From the NCBI GenBank assembly GCA_965215345.1, contig CBDCDL010000002.1:620001-684000 (forward strand): 64,000 nt of DNA, written 5' to 3'. The notes below the pieces were generated by a model, which had not been told where the DNA came from, searched no databases, and worked only from the letters and a program-made list of their open reading frames with translations. The position numbers were made by a program, and so were the translations under genes. Origin of the DNA: CATQHW01 sp965215345. GTDB lineage: Bacteria > Spirochaetota > Spirochaetia > SZUA-6 > Bin103. This document shows, one piece after another, positions 8,129 to 17,713 of this stretch (position 1 is its first letter; each line of letters begins with the position of its first letter).

Positions 8129-10084
8129 CTATTCGTCGATGTAGATCGGCGCCAGCATCTCGTAACAGATGTTGTAGTTGCTGTTCCTGGGCCAGTTCCT
8201 GATGCGATTGTTGACCACCCAGTACTGCGCCTGCATCGGCATGTTGAAGCCGCCGACCATCCACAGGTTGTCGTCCCAGATCTCGGCGATCTCGATGGTC
8301 TTGGCGATTCTCACCTGCTCGTCGCCGGAGGCGAGCGCCTCTTCGCGCAGGCGCATGATGGTCTTCACGTCCTCGGGCGGCTCCGATCCCTTCTCACCCC
8401 CGCTCACGATCCAGGAGCCCCACTGCGGCGCGGTTCCCCAGCGCTCGGAAATCGGCACCAGCGAGGCGCGGAACAGCGGATTCATCGGCCTGCCGCCGTG
8501 CTGTCCGGTGGCGGTGAAGATGTCGTACTGGCCGGACTCGATCGTGGCGGACGCCATGCCCTGTTCGATCGGCTTGCTGACCACCTCGATGCCGAGCTCC
8601 TTCCAGTAGCTCCGGTACAGCTCGGCCAGCTCCACGGTCTCCGGCCACAGCACGTTGATGGTGTTCACCAGGCGCAGGCGCTCGCCGTCGGAGCGCAACC
8701 GGAAGCCGTCGCCGTCACGGTCCGAGATCGTGCCGATCTCGTCGAGCAGCGCGTTGGCCTGGCCCGGATCGAAGTCCAGGTGGCTCTTGAACAGGTCCTC
8801 GCCGTGAAACGGAGGACCCTCCGGGAGCCCGGTGTGGGTCGGCGTGGCGAGTCCCTTGAACACCAGGCTGTTCGCCTCCTCGCGGTTGATGGCGAGCGAG
8901 AGGGCGACGCGGAACCGCTTGTCGTTGAGCAACGCGTTGAGCACCGGGTCCTCGTGGTGGAAGTTGAAGCGCACGTTGCCCTGGTTGTCCGGCGGCCACC
9001 AGTGCTGCTCGATGCGGTAGTCGCCGCGCTCCATGCTGTCGACCACGAGCTGATGGTTGGGGAAGCAGCCCCAGTCGAAGCAACTGTTGTAGTCGAAGTC
9101 GCCGGCTATGGTCTTGAGCAGCAGGGCCTCCTTGTCCTCGGTGAGCACCCGCTCCATGCGGTCGATGTAGGGAAGCTGATTGCCGGCGGTGTCGATCATG
9201 AAGTAGTAGGGGTTGCGCTCCATGACCTGCACCGGTTCGGTGACCGAGTTCTGCGGAATCCACGCCAGCAGGACCGGGCGGTCGGGCATACCCCAGGCAT
9301 CCAGGTGGCCGCCCATCTTGGAGTTGAAGAGGTTCACCCAGGTGTCGTAGCCCTCGGCCTTCATGGTGGCTTCGATGTCCTCCATCCTGGTGTAGGTGGG
9401 ATGGAACTGCTGCAGGTAGTGCCTGGGCAGGTAGTTGTTGGGCCGCCACCGGGCCAGGTTCTCGATGAACACCCCGAACGGCTTGTGGAACGTCATCTGG
9501 AAGGTGTAGTCATCGATCTTCGCGGGTACGCCGGGAACCCCGTCGACCAGCATGCGGGACGAGGGGCTCGGGGAAAGGTCGGTGTTCAGCGCCACGTCCT
9601 CGAAGTAGAACATCAGGTCGTCGGCGGTGAACGGGGTGCCGTCGCTCCATTTCATGCCCTCGCGCAGGTGCAGCGTGAAGGTCATGCCGTCCGCGCTGAC
9701 GTCCCAGCCCTCGATGAGCCGCGGGAACAGCCGCGCCATGTCCGGGGTGTACGAGACCAGGAACTCGTAGCCCCAGTCCATCATGTAGTTGGTGGCGGCC
9801 TTGCCGGTGTTGGGCAGGCGCAGGGTACCGCCGTAGGCGCCGATGCCGTCGACCGGTTGCACCACCAGCGGTTCCAGGGGCAGCCGCTCGGCGATGGGGG
9901 GAAGACTGCCGCGGGCGACGAGCGCGGCCAACGCCGGCGCCTCGCTGACGGTGATCTTCGCCCCGGTCATCCCCTCATACTCGCTGAGGTTGTAGGGGAT
10001 GGCATGGTCGATGTGCTCTTCGCTGACGGCGGGGAACGACGTCAACAACAGCAGTAGAACGGTCACGGGCATGAACTTCTTCAT
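8129..10084 (-). CDS. periplasmic solute-binding protein, dipeptide/oligosaccharide family 5 (system 1)
   Basis: A 651-residue secreted protein with a signal peptide (MKKFMPVTVLLLLLTSFPAV, cleavage about residue 22) and no lipobox Cys. The body shows family-5 landmarks: FTLHLREGMKWSDGTPFTAD, NPYYFMIDTAGNQLPYIDRM and FRVALSLAINREEAN. Three ATG codons are adjacent; the third (10084) lies six bases after AAGGAGG, so I chose it. Family members bind peptides, nickel or oligosaccharides; the propeller and TIM-barrel neighbours favour sugar. A candidate promoter lies at 10147-10174. Confidence 0.92.
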   Translation of the reverse strand: MKKFMPVTVLLLLLTSFPAVSEEHIDHAIPYNLSEYEGMTGAKITVSEAPALAALVARGSLPPIAERLPLEPLVVQPVDGIGAYGGTLRLPNTGKAATNYMMDWGYEFLVSYTPDMARLFPRLIEGWDVSADGMTFTLHLREGMKWSDGTPFTADDLMFYFEDVALNTDLSPSPSSRMLVDGVPGVPAKIDDYTFQMTFHKPFGVFIENLARWRPNNYLPRHYLQQFHPTYTRMEDIEATMKAEGYDTWVNLFNSKMGGHLDAWGMPDRPVLLAWIPQNSVTEPVQVMERNPYYFMIDTAGNQLPYIDRMERVLTEDKEALLLKTIAGDFDYNSCFDWGCFPNHQLVVDSMERGDYRIEQHWWPPDNQGNVRFNFHHEDPVLNALLNDKRFRVALSLAINREEANSLVFKGLATPTHTGLPEGPPFHGEDLFKSHLDFDPGQANALLDEIGTISDRDGDGFRLRSDGERLRLVNTINVLWPETVELAELYRSYWKELGIEVVSKPIEQGMASATIESGQYDIFTATGQHGGRPMNPLFRASLVPISERWGTAPQWGSWIVSGGEKGSEPPEDVKTIMRLREEALASGDEQVRIAKTIEIAEIWDDNLWMVGGFNMPMQAQYWVVNNRIRNWPRNSNYNICYEMLAPIYIDE

Positions 10085-10146
10085 CATCATCCTCCTTGCG
10101 ATGACGGTCAGTCTTCGGCGTCTGTCGACGATCTCTGGAATGCTCC

Positions 10147-10174
10147 ATTTTCCCTTCCCCGGCAGGCATGTCAA
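10147..10174 (-). promoter_or_regulatory. candidate sigma-70 promoter for the system-1 binding protein
   Basis: On the - strand TTGACA (10174-10169) is followed after 16 bases by GAAAAT (10152-10147), about 62 bases before the chosen start codon. The -35 is a perfect consensus and the -10 matches four of six. The bases around the -35, GACGGATTGAC, also occur at the corresponding place before the system-2 binding protein. Confidence 0.45.
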
Positions 10175-10231
10175 TCCGTCCGGGCATGTACGCTCCAGGC
10201 AGTTGAGGCGAGCTGGTACTCTGGCGGCGTG

Positions 10232-11203
10232 ATGGAACGCTTCGACGGTATCCGGTCCGTGCACTACCAGGAGCGCGACCCCGGGCTGACGTGGACGAAG
10301 GACCCGGACCCGTGCATCGGCCCCGACTCGCCACTGGACTCCCTGAGCATCCTGACCCCGAACGTGGTGCGGCTCCCCGCAGGCGGCTACCGCCTGTACT
10401 ACACCGGCTGGGGACCGGGCCGCTCGGCGCCCGACGCCGACGGCTACATCCTCAGCGCCGTGTCCGCCGACGGCGCATCGTGGCGCAAGGAGCCGGGCGT
10501 GCGTCTGGACGTCCACGAGCCGGACGCAACGCTGCGGGTGCTGTGCCCGGACGTCGTGCCGCTGCCGGACGGCCGCTGGCGGATGTACTTCGAGGCGGCC
10601 GGCCCCGACCGACCGACCGTGATCAAGAGCGCGGTCTCCCCGGACGGACTGACCTGGGAGCCCGAGCCCGGCGTCCGCGCCGCCGCTCCCGGCGCGTCGT
10701 TCGGGTCGCCGCGCTGCGTCTACGTCGAATCGCCGTCGGACTCCTCCCGCCTCTGCTGCCGGCTCTACTTCCACAGCTATGCCCATCCCCGGCGCACCGG
10801 GCTCGACGCGCCCAACCACATCATCAGCGCCATCTCCGATGACGGGCTGTCGTTCGCGATCGAGCCGGGCGTGCGCATCGCCCAGGAGGACGAGCAGCGC
10901 GACACGCTGGCGGTCTACGCCCCGGAGGTGATCCGGCTGGGCGATCCGGCCGAGCCCCGCTACCGCATGTACTTCGCCGCCTGGGCCACCGACATCCGCG
11001 GCGGCATCTTCGCCGCCTCCTCCCGTGACGGCCTCGCCTGGACCAGGGAGCCCGGTCCGCTGCTCGACCTGGACCGGCCGCTGGACGTGAACATGGTCTC
11101 CGAGCCGTGCGTGATCGACCTCGACGACGGGCGCTTCCGGCTCTTCTACGAGGCGCAGGACGAACAGAACCGGCGGCGGATTCTGAGCGCCACCTCGGGA
11201 TAG
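10232..11203 (+). CDS. beta-propeller glycosidase-like protein
   Basis: A cytoplasmic-looking protein of about 323 residues (GTG at 10229 is directly followed by the ATG at 10232). Repeated propeller turns are clear: VSADGASWRKEPGVRL, VSPDGLTWEPEPGVRA, ISDDGLSFAIEPGVRI and SSRDGLAWTREPGPLL, alternating with YRLYYTGWG, WRMYFEAAG, YRMYFAAWA and FRLFYEAQD strands. This regularity fits a five-bladed propeller of the GH43/GH32-like superfamily. It diverges from the binding protein and is followed 10 bases later by a TIM-barrel hydrolase. Catalytic residues were not identified. Confidence 0.72.
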   Translation: MERFDGIRSVHYQERDPGLTWTKDPDPCIGPDSPLDSLSILTPNVVRLPAGGYRLYYTGWGPGRSAPDADGYILSAVSADGASWRKEPGVRLDVHEPDATLRVLCPDVVPLPDGRWRMYFEAAGPDRPTVIKSAVSPDGLTWEPEPGVRAAAPGASFGSPRCVYVESPSDSSRLCCRLYFHSYAHPRRTGLDAPNHIISAISDDGLSFAIEPGVRIAQEDEQRDTLAVYAPEVIRLGDPAEPRYRMYFAAWATDIRGGIFAASSRDGLAWTREPGPLLDLDRPLDVNMVSEPCVIDLDDGRFRLFYEAQDEQNRRRILSATSG

Positions 11204-11212
11204 GATCGCGCC

Positions 11213-12790
11213 GTGAGTTCCGACGCCCCGGCTCCGCAACCGCGCGGCGAGCGCCGCCTCGTCTTCAACAGCGATCCGTCCACCATCGCCACGTGGATGC
11301 TGCCGGATCCGGTCGCCGCCGGCGACCTGCGCCGCTGGGTCGACCTGCTGGCCGACGCGGGCGTCGATACCATGGTCCAGGACTGCTACAACCAGGGTTT
11401 CACCCCCTATTGGCGCACCGACCGCTTCCCGTACGACACGCGGCCCCAGCACCGGCGGTTCCTGCCGCTGCTGGACGCGGGCGTGCAGCCTCTGCAGGTA
11501 CTGGCCGACCGCTGCCACGAGCGCGGCATGACCTTCCTGGGCGGCCTGCGCATGAACGACACCCACGACTTTCCGCAGTTCGCGGAGTTCGTGGAGTCGC
11601 ATCCCGAGTTCCAGCTCCCCAAGCGCTGGGAGGTGCTGGGCATCGAGCGGCCGCCGGAAGCCGCGATCGACCGCGGCGGCAAGCCGCTCGACTTCACCTT
11701 CGAGCCGGTGCGCGCCTTTCTGCACGCCATCGTCGCGACCCTGCTGGACACCATCGACGTCGACGGCGTGGAGCTGGTGATGCGCGATCCCGGCTACTTC
11801 CCGCTCCGGGACGCCCGCGACCGCGCGCACCTGATGAACGACCTGATCCGGCGCATCCGCCGGACGCTGGACGACCACGGCCGCGCGCGCGGGCGGCGGA
11901 TGCTGCTGGGGGCGCGCGTGCTCCCCACCGTGGACGAGTGCCTGGTCATGGGCGTGGACGTGCCGGCCTGGATCGCCGAGGGGCTGATCGACTACTGCGC
12001 GCCGATGGACACGATGTTCTGCGACTTCAGCGCGGGATACGCGGAGTTCGGCGCCCTGGCACGCGCGCCGGGCAGCTCCTGCATGGTCTACCCGGGGCTG
12101 CACCCCTGGATCAGCCATCGCCGGCGCCGCAGGAAGGAGGTGATGAGCCCGTCGATGAGCCGGGCGCTTGCGCACACCTTCTACCGCAGCGGCGCCGATG
12201 GCGTGTCGGTCTTCAACCACTTCGTCGGCCACCTGTTCACGCCGCCGTACTATCCGCAGGCGCTGCAGGTGTTCCACGATCTGCGCGACCCGCAGCGCGT
12301 CGCTGCAGGCGAGCGGCACTACGTGTTCGACCCCACCTGGGGCGGCGTGCCGTGGATGGGCATGGACCGCACCTCCTCGGGCGTGGTCAAGGCGCAGCGG
12401 CTGGTCCTCGACCGGGCCGCCGAGCGGCCGGCCGGCACGTACCGCTTCCGGCTCTACGAGCGGATGGATCGGGTGCGGTGCGCGACGCTGGCGCTGCGCG
12501 GCGGCGACCTCACCGAGCGGGACGAGCTTGCGGTGGCGCTCAACGGCGTGCCGCTCGCCGACGGGCCGCTGGGCCGGGCGGACACGCGGGCGCGCGAGCG
12601 CCCGGCCGGCCCGGTGAACCCCGCCGTACCGGTGCGGCCGGTGTGTCCGGACACGCGCTGGTTCATGCTGCCCGCCGGAGCTCCGGCACACGGAGAGAAC
12701 GACTTGGCGATCACGCTCGAAGAGGCCGACCCGCAACGGTCGAGCCCGGTGATCATCGACGAGGTGGAGGTCTGGATACAGCCATGCTGA
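11213..12790 (+). CDS. TIM-barrel glycoside hydrolase-like protein
   Basis: A 525-residue protein with a GTG start. The N-terminal region WVDLLADAGVDTMVQDCYNQ, the strand LQVLADRCHERGMTFLGGLR, DIDGVELVMRDPG-like text and GADGVSVFNHFV look like successive strands of a (beta/alpha)8 barrel as in GHL10/DUF187-like putative glycosidases. The last 130 residues (from about 400) look like a beta-sandwich (YRFRLYERMDRVRCATLALR). It lies 10 bases after the propeller gene, suggesting joint work on the same sugar. No signal peptide is visible. Catalytic acids are not certain. Confidence 0.6.
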   Translation: MSSDAPAPQPRGERRLVFNSDPSTIATWMLPDPVAAGDLRRWVDLLADAGVDTMVQDCYNQGFTPYWRTDRFPYDTRPQHRRFLPLLDAGVQPLQVLADRCHERGMTFLGGLRMNDTHDFPQFAEFVESHPEFQLPKRWEVLGIERPPEAAIDRGGKPLDFTFEPVRAFLHAIVATLLDTIDVDGVELVMRDPGYFPLRDARDRAHLMNDLIRRIRRTLDDHGRARGRRMLLGARVLPTVDECLVMGVDVPAWIAEGLIDYCAPMDTMFCDFSAGYAEFGALARAPGSSCMVYPGLHPWISHRRRRRKEVMSPSMSRALAHTFYRSGADGVSVFNHFVGHLFTPPYYPQALQVFHDLRDPQRVAAGERHYVFDPTWGGVPWMGMDRTSSGVVKAQRLVLDRAAERPAGTYRFRLYERMDRVRCATLALRGGDLTERDELAVALNGVPLADGPLGRADTRARERPAGPVNPAVPVRPVCPDTRWFMLPAGAPAHGENDLAITLEEADPQRSSPVIIDEVEVWIQPC

Positions 12791-12824
12791 GCGGAGCCGA
12801 CGTACGCTCGTTCGAGGAGCGCGA

Positions 12825-13604
12825 TCAGAAGAAGCCGCCCGGTCCGGCCTGCTGCGCTTCCTCCGAACGCTCGGCCAGCCACTGGTCGAACTCGGCCTGA
12901 TCCATCAGGGTGATGAAGCCGCGCATCTGCGCGTGGCCGATGCCGCAGAGTTGCGCGCACGCGATTTCGTACTTGCCCGTGGCCGTGGCGGTGAAGGTCA
13001 GCGGGATCACCAGTCCCGGGACCGCGTCCTGCTTCACCCGCAGCACCGGCACGAAGAAGCTGTGCACGACGTCCAGGCTGGACAGCTCGATCACGATCGG
13101 CTGGTCGATCGGAACGTTGAGCTGATTGTTGGTCATCACGTCGTCCTTGCCGAACAGGTCGTCGCGGTCCAGGCCGATGTGATTGTTCTCCTGCGGGCGC
13201 ACCAGCGCCGGGTCGGTGCGGCCGAACACGCCGTCCGGGCCCGCGTAGTGGATATTCCACTGGAACTGCTGCGCGACGACGCGTATCCGCATCGCCTCCG
13301 AGGGCTCCGGCACCTTGGCCACGAAGCCGGCCCAGAACGGGATCGACAGCGCGAACAGCAGCACGAGCTCGATCACCACGATCACGGCTTCCAGGTAGCT
13401 GGTCGCGTGCGTGCGGACGCCCTGCGGGTCCGCAACGGGGTTCCTCCGCCGCCGGAAGCGGACCATGGCGTAGATGAAGAACGCGCCCCAGCCGACGAAC
13501 AGTACGAACATGACCAGGTGCACCCAGCCGATGATCGCGTCGATCCGGTACCCGTGAGCGGAAATGTCGAGCGGCAGGCCGAGCGCCTGCGCGAATTCAA
13601 CCAT
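12825..13604 (-). CDS. coxB: cytochrome c oxidase subunit II
   Basis: A 259-residue subunit with two N-terminal membrane helices (residues about 25-47 and 72-95) and a periplasmic cupredoxin domain. The CuA ligands are visible as VVHSFFVP and, near the end, CAQLCGIGHAQM (C-x3-C-x3-H-x2-M). The domain accepts electrons from cytochrome c and passes them to heme a. There is no C-terminal heme domain. It is the last gene of the oxidase operon and overlaps the preceding small gene by 8 bases. Confidence 0.95.
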   Translation of the reverse strand: MVEFAQALGLPLDISAHGYRIDAIIGWVHLVMFVLFVGWGAFFIYAMVRFRRRRNPVADPQGVRTHATSYLEAVIVVIELVLLFALSIPFWAGFVAKVPEPSEAMRIRVVAQQFQWNIHYAGPDGVFGRTDPALVRPQENNHIGLDRDDLFGKDDVMTNNQLNVPIDQPIVIELSSLDVVHSFFVPVLRVKQDAVPGLVIPLTFTATATGKYEIACAQLCGIGHAQMRGFITLMDQAEFDQWLAERSEEAQQAGPGGFF

Positions 13605-13890
13605 CGGTTCCCCCAGTCAGCGCGGCGCCCTCCGCGCCAAACCCATCCTGCGCGCCGTGCTCATGCTGCCGCTCGTTGCGCCGCAGCATGGAGACCGCGA
13701 ACAGCGCCACCCCGGCCAGCACGGCGACGATGACCCCCACCAGGAACAGCACGGCGACGGTCAACCCCTTGGAGGCAGGTGAGTCCGGGTCCCCGAAGCA
13801 GACCGCGCAGGCGCCGGCCAGCCGGGGCACCAGGAGCAGCGCCGCGGCCACCAGCACGGGGTGCAGCCGCGCGGCGTGGCGGCGGATCAC
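13597..13890 (-). CDS. small secreted/membrane protein with CAVC motif in oxidase operon
   Basis: A 97-residue protein with a signal sequence (VLVAAALLLVPRLAGACAVC), a conserved-looking CAVCFGDPDSPASKGL segment and a membrane helix (VAVLFLVGVIVAVLAGVALF), then a polar His-containing tail. I do not know a defined function. The Cys pair just after the signal peptide and the place beside CoxB suggest a role in copper delivery or CuA assembly, but that is inference. It overlaps the neighbouring genes on both sides by 4-8 bases, so translation is coupled. Confidence 0.65.
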   Translation of the reverse strand: MIRRHAARLHPVLVAAALLLVPRLAGACAVCFGDPDSPASKGLTVAVLFLVGVIVAVLAGVALFAVSMLRRNERQHEHGAQDGFGAEGAALTGGTDG

Positions 13891-14090
13891 CGCGTCCTCC
13901 GCGGCAGGCTGGCGAGCACGCGCCGCTCGGTGAGGACCAGCGCCACCAGTCCGGCCGCTGCCGAGACGCCCAGCGCGACGGCGGGGCCGCGGTCGAGTCC
14001 GGGAGCGAACAGGAACGCCCAGCCCGAGAACAGTGCCAGGAACAGCCCGGCGATGGAGACGAAGACGACGTGGAACACCTTGAGAGACAT
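13887..14090 (-). CDS. small two-helix membrane protein in oxidase operon
   Basis: A 67-residue protein (MSLKVFHVVFVSIAGLFLAL...) with two predicted membrane helices (about 5-25 and 36-55) and a basic end. It sits between the subunit IV gene and the CAVC protein, overlapping the latter by 4 bases. Size and position suggest an accessory or assembly subunit of the oxidase. No specific family was recognised. Confidence 0.6.
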   Translation of the reverse strand: MSLKVFHVVFVSIAGLFLALFSGWAFLFAPGLDRGPAVALGVSAAAGLVALVLTERRVLASLPRRTR

Positions 14091-14095
14091 GCCGT

Positions 14096-14416
14096 CTACC
14101 TTGAGTCCGGGTCTCCGAGGTCGAGCGTGTCCCCGTAGCTCAGGGCGGTGAGCAGAAACAGCGCCAGCAGGAAGATGCCGGTGTAGATCAGCACCGTGTA
14201 GACGATCTTGCGCTTGTCGCTGAACAAGTGCATGAACACGCCGGCTACCAGCGTGCCCTTCACGCTGGCGATGATCAGAGCAAGGATGATGCCGCCGGCA
14301 ACACCGATATCGATGCGACTGGCGAGTACCGTGACGATCGTCAGCACCATTAGGGCCACGAACACCGCCAGATACTGGCGGACGTGCTTGTCGACGTGTT
14401 GATCGGCCACCTTCAA
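14096..14416 (-). CDS. cytochrome c oxidase subunit IV (prokaryotic COX4 type)
   Basis: A 106-residue protein with three membrane helices (about 14-35, 38-60 and 72-95) and the LIIASVKGTLVAGVFMHL segment typical of the small prokaryotic subunit IV family. It lies 4 bases downstream of coxC and 5 bases upstream of the next small gene. The subunit stabilises the core complex and is not catalytic. Confidence 0.85.
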   Translation of the reverse strand: MKVADQHVDKHVRQYLAVFVALMVLTIVTVLASRIDIGVAGGIILALIIASVKGTLVAGVFMHLFSDKRKIVYTVLIYTGIFLLALFLLTALSYGDTLDLGDPDSR

Positions 14417-14420
14417 CTCC

Positions 14421-15014
<594 letters not shown>

Positions 15015-15026
15015 GGGAGTGCTGGC

Positions 15027-16814
15027 TCAGTGTCCGGCGCCGGCCGGCTCGGGCCCGGTACCGGCGGGAGTGTTCTGCGGCAGGAAACCGGCCCTGGTGC
15101 CTGCCGGGCTGTAGTCGTAGGGCGGCCGGGTAACGGCCACCGGCTCGCGGAAGTTCACGTGCGGCAGCGGCGGTGAGGGCGCTGCCCACTCCAGGGTGGT
15201 CGCCTCCCACGGGTTCTCTTCCGCTTCCTTCGGCTTCCGCAGGCTGATGATGAAGTTGACGATGAAGAAGATCTGCGCCAGCCCCAGCCCCCACGCGGAG
15301 AAGGACATCACCTCGTTGAGCCAGAGCACGTCCTGCGCGTGGGCGTACGTGGCGCCGCCGTCCCACAGCCGCCGGGACACGCCGGCCATGCCCTGGATGA
15401 ACATGGGGAAGAACACGCCGTTCATGAATATCAGCGACGGCCAGAAGTGCCAGCTCGCCAGCCGTTCGCTCATGCGCCGGCCGGTCACCTTGGGATACCA
15501 GTAGTAGATGCCGGCGAACAGTCCGAACAACGACCCCGGAGCCACGACGTAGTGGAAGTGGCCGATCACGTAGTAGGTGTCGTGCAGGTAGATGTCGGCG
15601 GAGGCCAGGCCGAGCGGCAGTCCCGTCAGGCCGCCGATGCCGAACATGGGGATGAAGGCCAGCGCGAACTTCATCGGCGCCGTGAAGCGGATCGAGCCGC
15701 CCCACAGCGACAGGATGAACGCCGTCAGGATGATGATCGACGGCACCGAGATGATCATGGTCGTCAACTGAAAGAAGGAACTGACCACCGTGCCCATGCC
15801 GGTCAGGAACATGTGGTGCGCCCAGACGATGAACGACATGAAGCCCATGAACAGCCCCGAGTAGACCAGCGACTTGTAGCCCCACAGCGGCTTGCGCGTG
15901 TTGTTGGCGATCACCTCGGCGATGACCCCGAACGCCGGCAGGATCAGGACGTACACCTCCGGGTGCGCCAGGAACCAGAACAGGTGCTGCCACAGCAGCG
16001 CGCTGCCGCCGCCGGCCACGTCCAGGGGTTCGCCGGATACGACCAGTCCGGTCGGCATGAAGAAGCTGGTCCCTGCCACCCGGTCCAGGAGCTGCAGCAC
16101 GCCGGCCGCCTCCAGCGGCGGGAACGCCAGCAGCAGCAGGAACGAGGTGATGAGCTGCGCCCAGACGAAGAAGGGCATGCGCATGTAGGCCAGCCCCGGC
16201 GCGCGGAGCTGCACGATCGTGGTGATGATGTTGATCGAGCCGAGCAGCGACGACGTGATCAGGAAGATCATGCCGATCAGCCACCACGTCTGCCCCACCG
16301 TCTCGATCACGGACAGCGGCGCGTAGGAGGTCCAGCCCGACTTGGCGGCGCCGCCCGGCACGAAGAAGCTGATCAGCATGACCACGCCGCCGATGAAGTA
16401 CATCCAGTAGCTGGTCATGTTGAGCTTCGGGAACGCCATGTCCGGGGCGCCCACCTGCAGGGGCACGAAGTAGTTGCCGAAGGCGCCGACCGCCAGCGGC
16501 ACGACGCCAAGGAAGACCATGATCGTGCCGTGCATGGCGCCGAGCTGGTTGTAATACTCCGGCGGGATGGCGCCCGGCTCGGGCAGGTTGAGCAGACCGC
16601 CCAGCAACGGCAGCGGGCTGCCCGGGTAGGCGATGCTGTAGCGCATGATCATCACCAGGCAGAACCCGAAGAACAGGAATATCAGCGCGGTGATGCCGTA
16701 CTGGATGCCGATCGTCTTGTGATCGGTCGAGAAGACGTATTTCCGCCAGAACGGCTCCGGAGGATGGTCGCCGTGCGAGTGCGCGGCGTGGTCTGCGGTG
16801 CCGGCGTGCGCCAC
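15027..16814 (-). CDS. coxA: cytochrome c oxidase subunit I (A-type heme-copper oxidase)
   Basis: A 595-residue catalytic subunit with 12 or more membrane helices. The HPEVYVLILPAFG segment holds a CuB His and the cross-linked Tyr plus the D-channel Glu of the A1 type; VWAHHMF holds the paired CuB His; HFHYVVAPG holds heme a3/a ligands. It reduces oxygen to water and pumps protons in the inner membrane. It is preceded by a cupredoxin-like lipoprotein gene 17 bases upstream and followed by coxC. Confidence 0.97.
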   Translation of the reverse strand: MAHAGTADHAAHSHGDHPPEPFWRKYVFSTDHKTIGIQYGITALIFLFFGFCLVMIMRYSIAYPGSPLPLLGGLLNLPEPGAIPPEYYNQLGAMHGTIMVFLGVVPLAVGAFGNYFVPLQVGAPDMAFPKLNMTSYWMYFIGGVVMLISFFVPGGAAKSGWTSYAPLSVIETVGQTWWLIGMIFLITSSLLGSINIITTIVQLRAPGLAYMRMPFFVWAQLITSFLLLLAFPPLEAAGVLQLLDRVAGTSFFMPTGLVVSGEPLDVAGGGSALLWQHLFWFLAHPEVYVLILPAFGVIAEVIANNTRKPLWGYKSLVYSGLFMGFMSFIVWAHHMFLTGMGTVVSSFFQLTTMIISVPSIIILTAFILSLWGGSIRFTAPMKFALAFIPMFGIGGLTGLPLGLASADIYLHDTYYVIGHFHYVVAPGSLFGLFAGIYYWYPKVTGRRMSERLASWHFWPSLIFMNGVFFPMFIQGMAGVSRRLWDGGATYAHAQDVLWLNEVMSFSAWGLGLAQIFFIVNFIISLRKPKEAEENPWEATTLEWAAPSPPLPHVNFREPVAVTRPPYDYSPAGTRAGFLPQNTPAGTGPEPAGAGH

Positions 16815-16831
16815 TACGTCAGCCCGTCGGG

Positions 16832-17713
16832 TCAGCTCGGCGGCTGCAGGGCCAGATCGAGCGTCGCGGTGCCGCCGTCCTCGACGGTCACCTCATGCGT
16901 CTGCGAGCCCAGCAGCTCGTGCCAGACCTCCATCTGGTAGGTGCCGGCCGGCAGGTTCGGAATGCTGAACGTGCCGTCCGCGGCGGTGACCGCTGCGTAC
17001 GGGTGATCGAGCACCACGCCGAAGGCGTTCATCCACGGGTGCACGTCGCACTTGATGGCGAACGGTTCGGTCTCGACCTTGTCGAACACCTGCTCGAGCT
17101 CGGTCTGGAACTTCGGCATGGCCTGGTTGAACTCCTGGTTCACCTTGCCGAACACATGCACGTTGTGGAGCGTGCCGTCGGGATTGAGGATCTTGACCGT
17201 CTGGCCGACCCGCGCGATCAGGATGTGCGGATCGTAGATACAGCCCGACTGGGTGAACTCCACCTCCGACTCGGGAGCGTCGAACTCCATGTCCGGGAGC
17301 CCGGACTTGACCTGGATCAGCACGTTGGCCAGCCCCTTCGACTCGTCCAGCAGGAACGCCTGCTCGGTCTTGGGATCTTCGGCGTTCTTTTCGGCGCAGA
17401 CCGGGTCGGCCTCCATGTTCAGCACGGCCGGCGCACGCCGGGCTTCGGCGCCGAAGGTGATGGTGCCGGAGATGGTCGCGTTCAGCGCTCCCGGCGTGGT
17501 CTTGGCCTGCTCGGCGCTGGACGTGGTGGCCGGTTCCTTGGGCTTCTCGGCCTCGGTCGTGGTCTCGGTCCCGCCGTCGTCGGAGCCGCAAGCGGCCAGC
17601 GTCAACGCCAGCAGGGCCGCCAGCATCGGCAGCAGGGCGGTCGGGAGCAGCGACCGGCGGCGGCGCGCGCCTGCCGGTCCCGCAGTCAGATAAGAGTCTT
17701 CGCGTACGTGCAC
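16832..17713 (-). CDS. lipoprotein with plastocyanin-like (cupredoxin) and carboxypeptidase-regulatory-like regions
   Basis: A 293-residue protein from a GTG with GGAGG six bases upstream. The signal sequence ends in a lipobox (LALTLAACGS), then a Thr/Lys/Pro-rich linker to about residue 75. The central region has VGQTVKILNPDGTLHNVHVFG and later KCDVHPWMNAFGVV, which resemble copper ligands of cupredoxins (His, Cys, His, Met). The end (YAAVTAADGTFSIPNLPAGT) looks like a carboxypeptidase-regulatory beta-sandwich. As first gene of the oxidase operon it may hand electrons or copper to CoxB. The copper site is inferred. Confidence 0.75.
   Translation of the reverse strand: MHVREDSYLTAGPAGARRRRSLLPTALLPMLAALLALTLAACGSDDGGTETTTEAEKPKEPATTSSAEQAKTTPGALNATISGTITFGAEARRAPAVLNMEADPVCAEKNAEDPKTEQAFLLDESKGLANVLIQVKSGLPDMEFDAPESEVEFTQSGCIYDPHILIARVGQTVKILNPDGTLHNVHVFGKVNQEFNQAMPKFQTELEQVFDKVETEPFAIKCDVHPWMNAFGVVLDHPYAAVTAADGTFSIPNLPAGTYQMEVWHELLGSQTHEVTVEDGGTATLDLALQPPS

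Noticed and set aside
7079..10057. 992-codon + strand ORF opposite the ATPases and binding protein
   Set aside because: It is an antisense shadow of GC-rich coding DNA, rich in His, Arg and Val; the - strand genes carry clear motifs.
10085..12736. N-terminal extension of the binding protein to about 1535 residues
   Set aside because: The extension is antisense to two propeller/TIM-barrel genes. A signal peptide and ribosome site fix the start at 10084.
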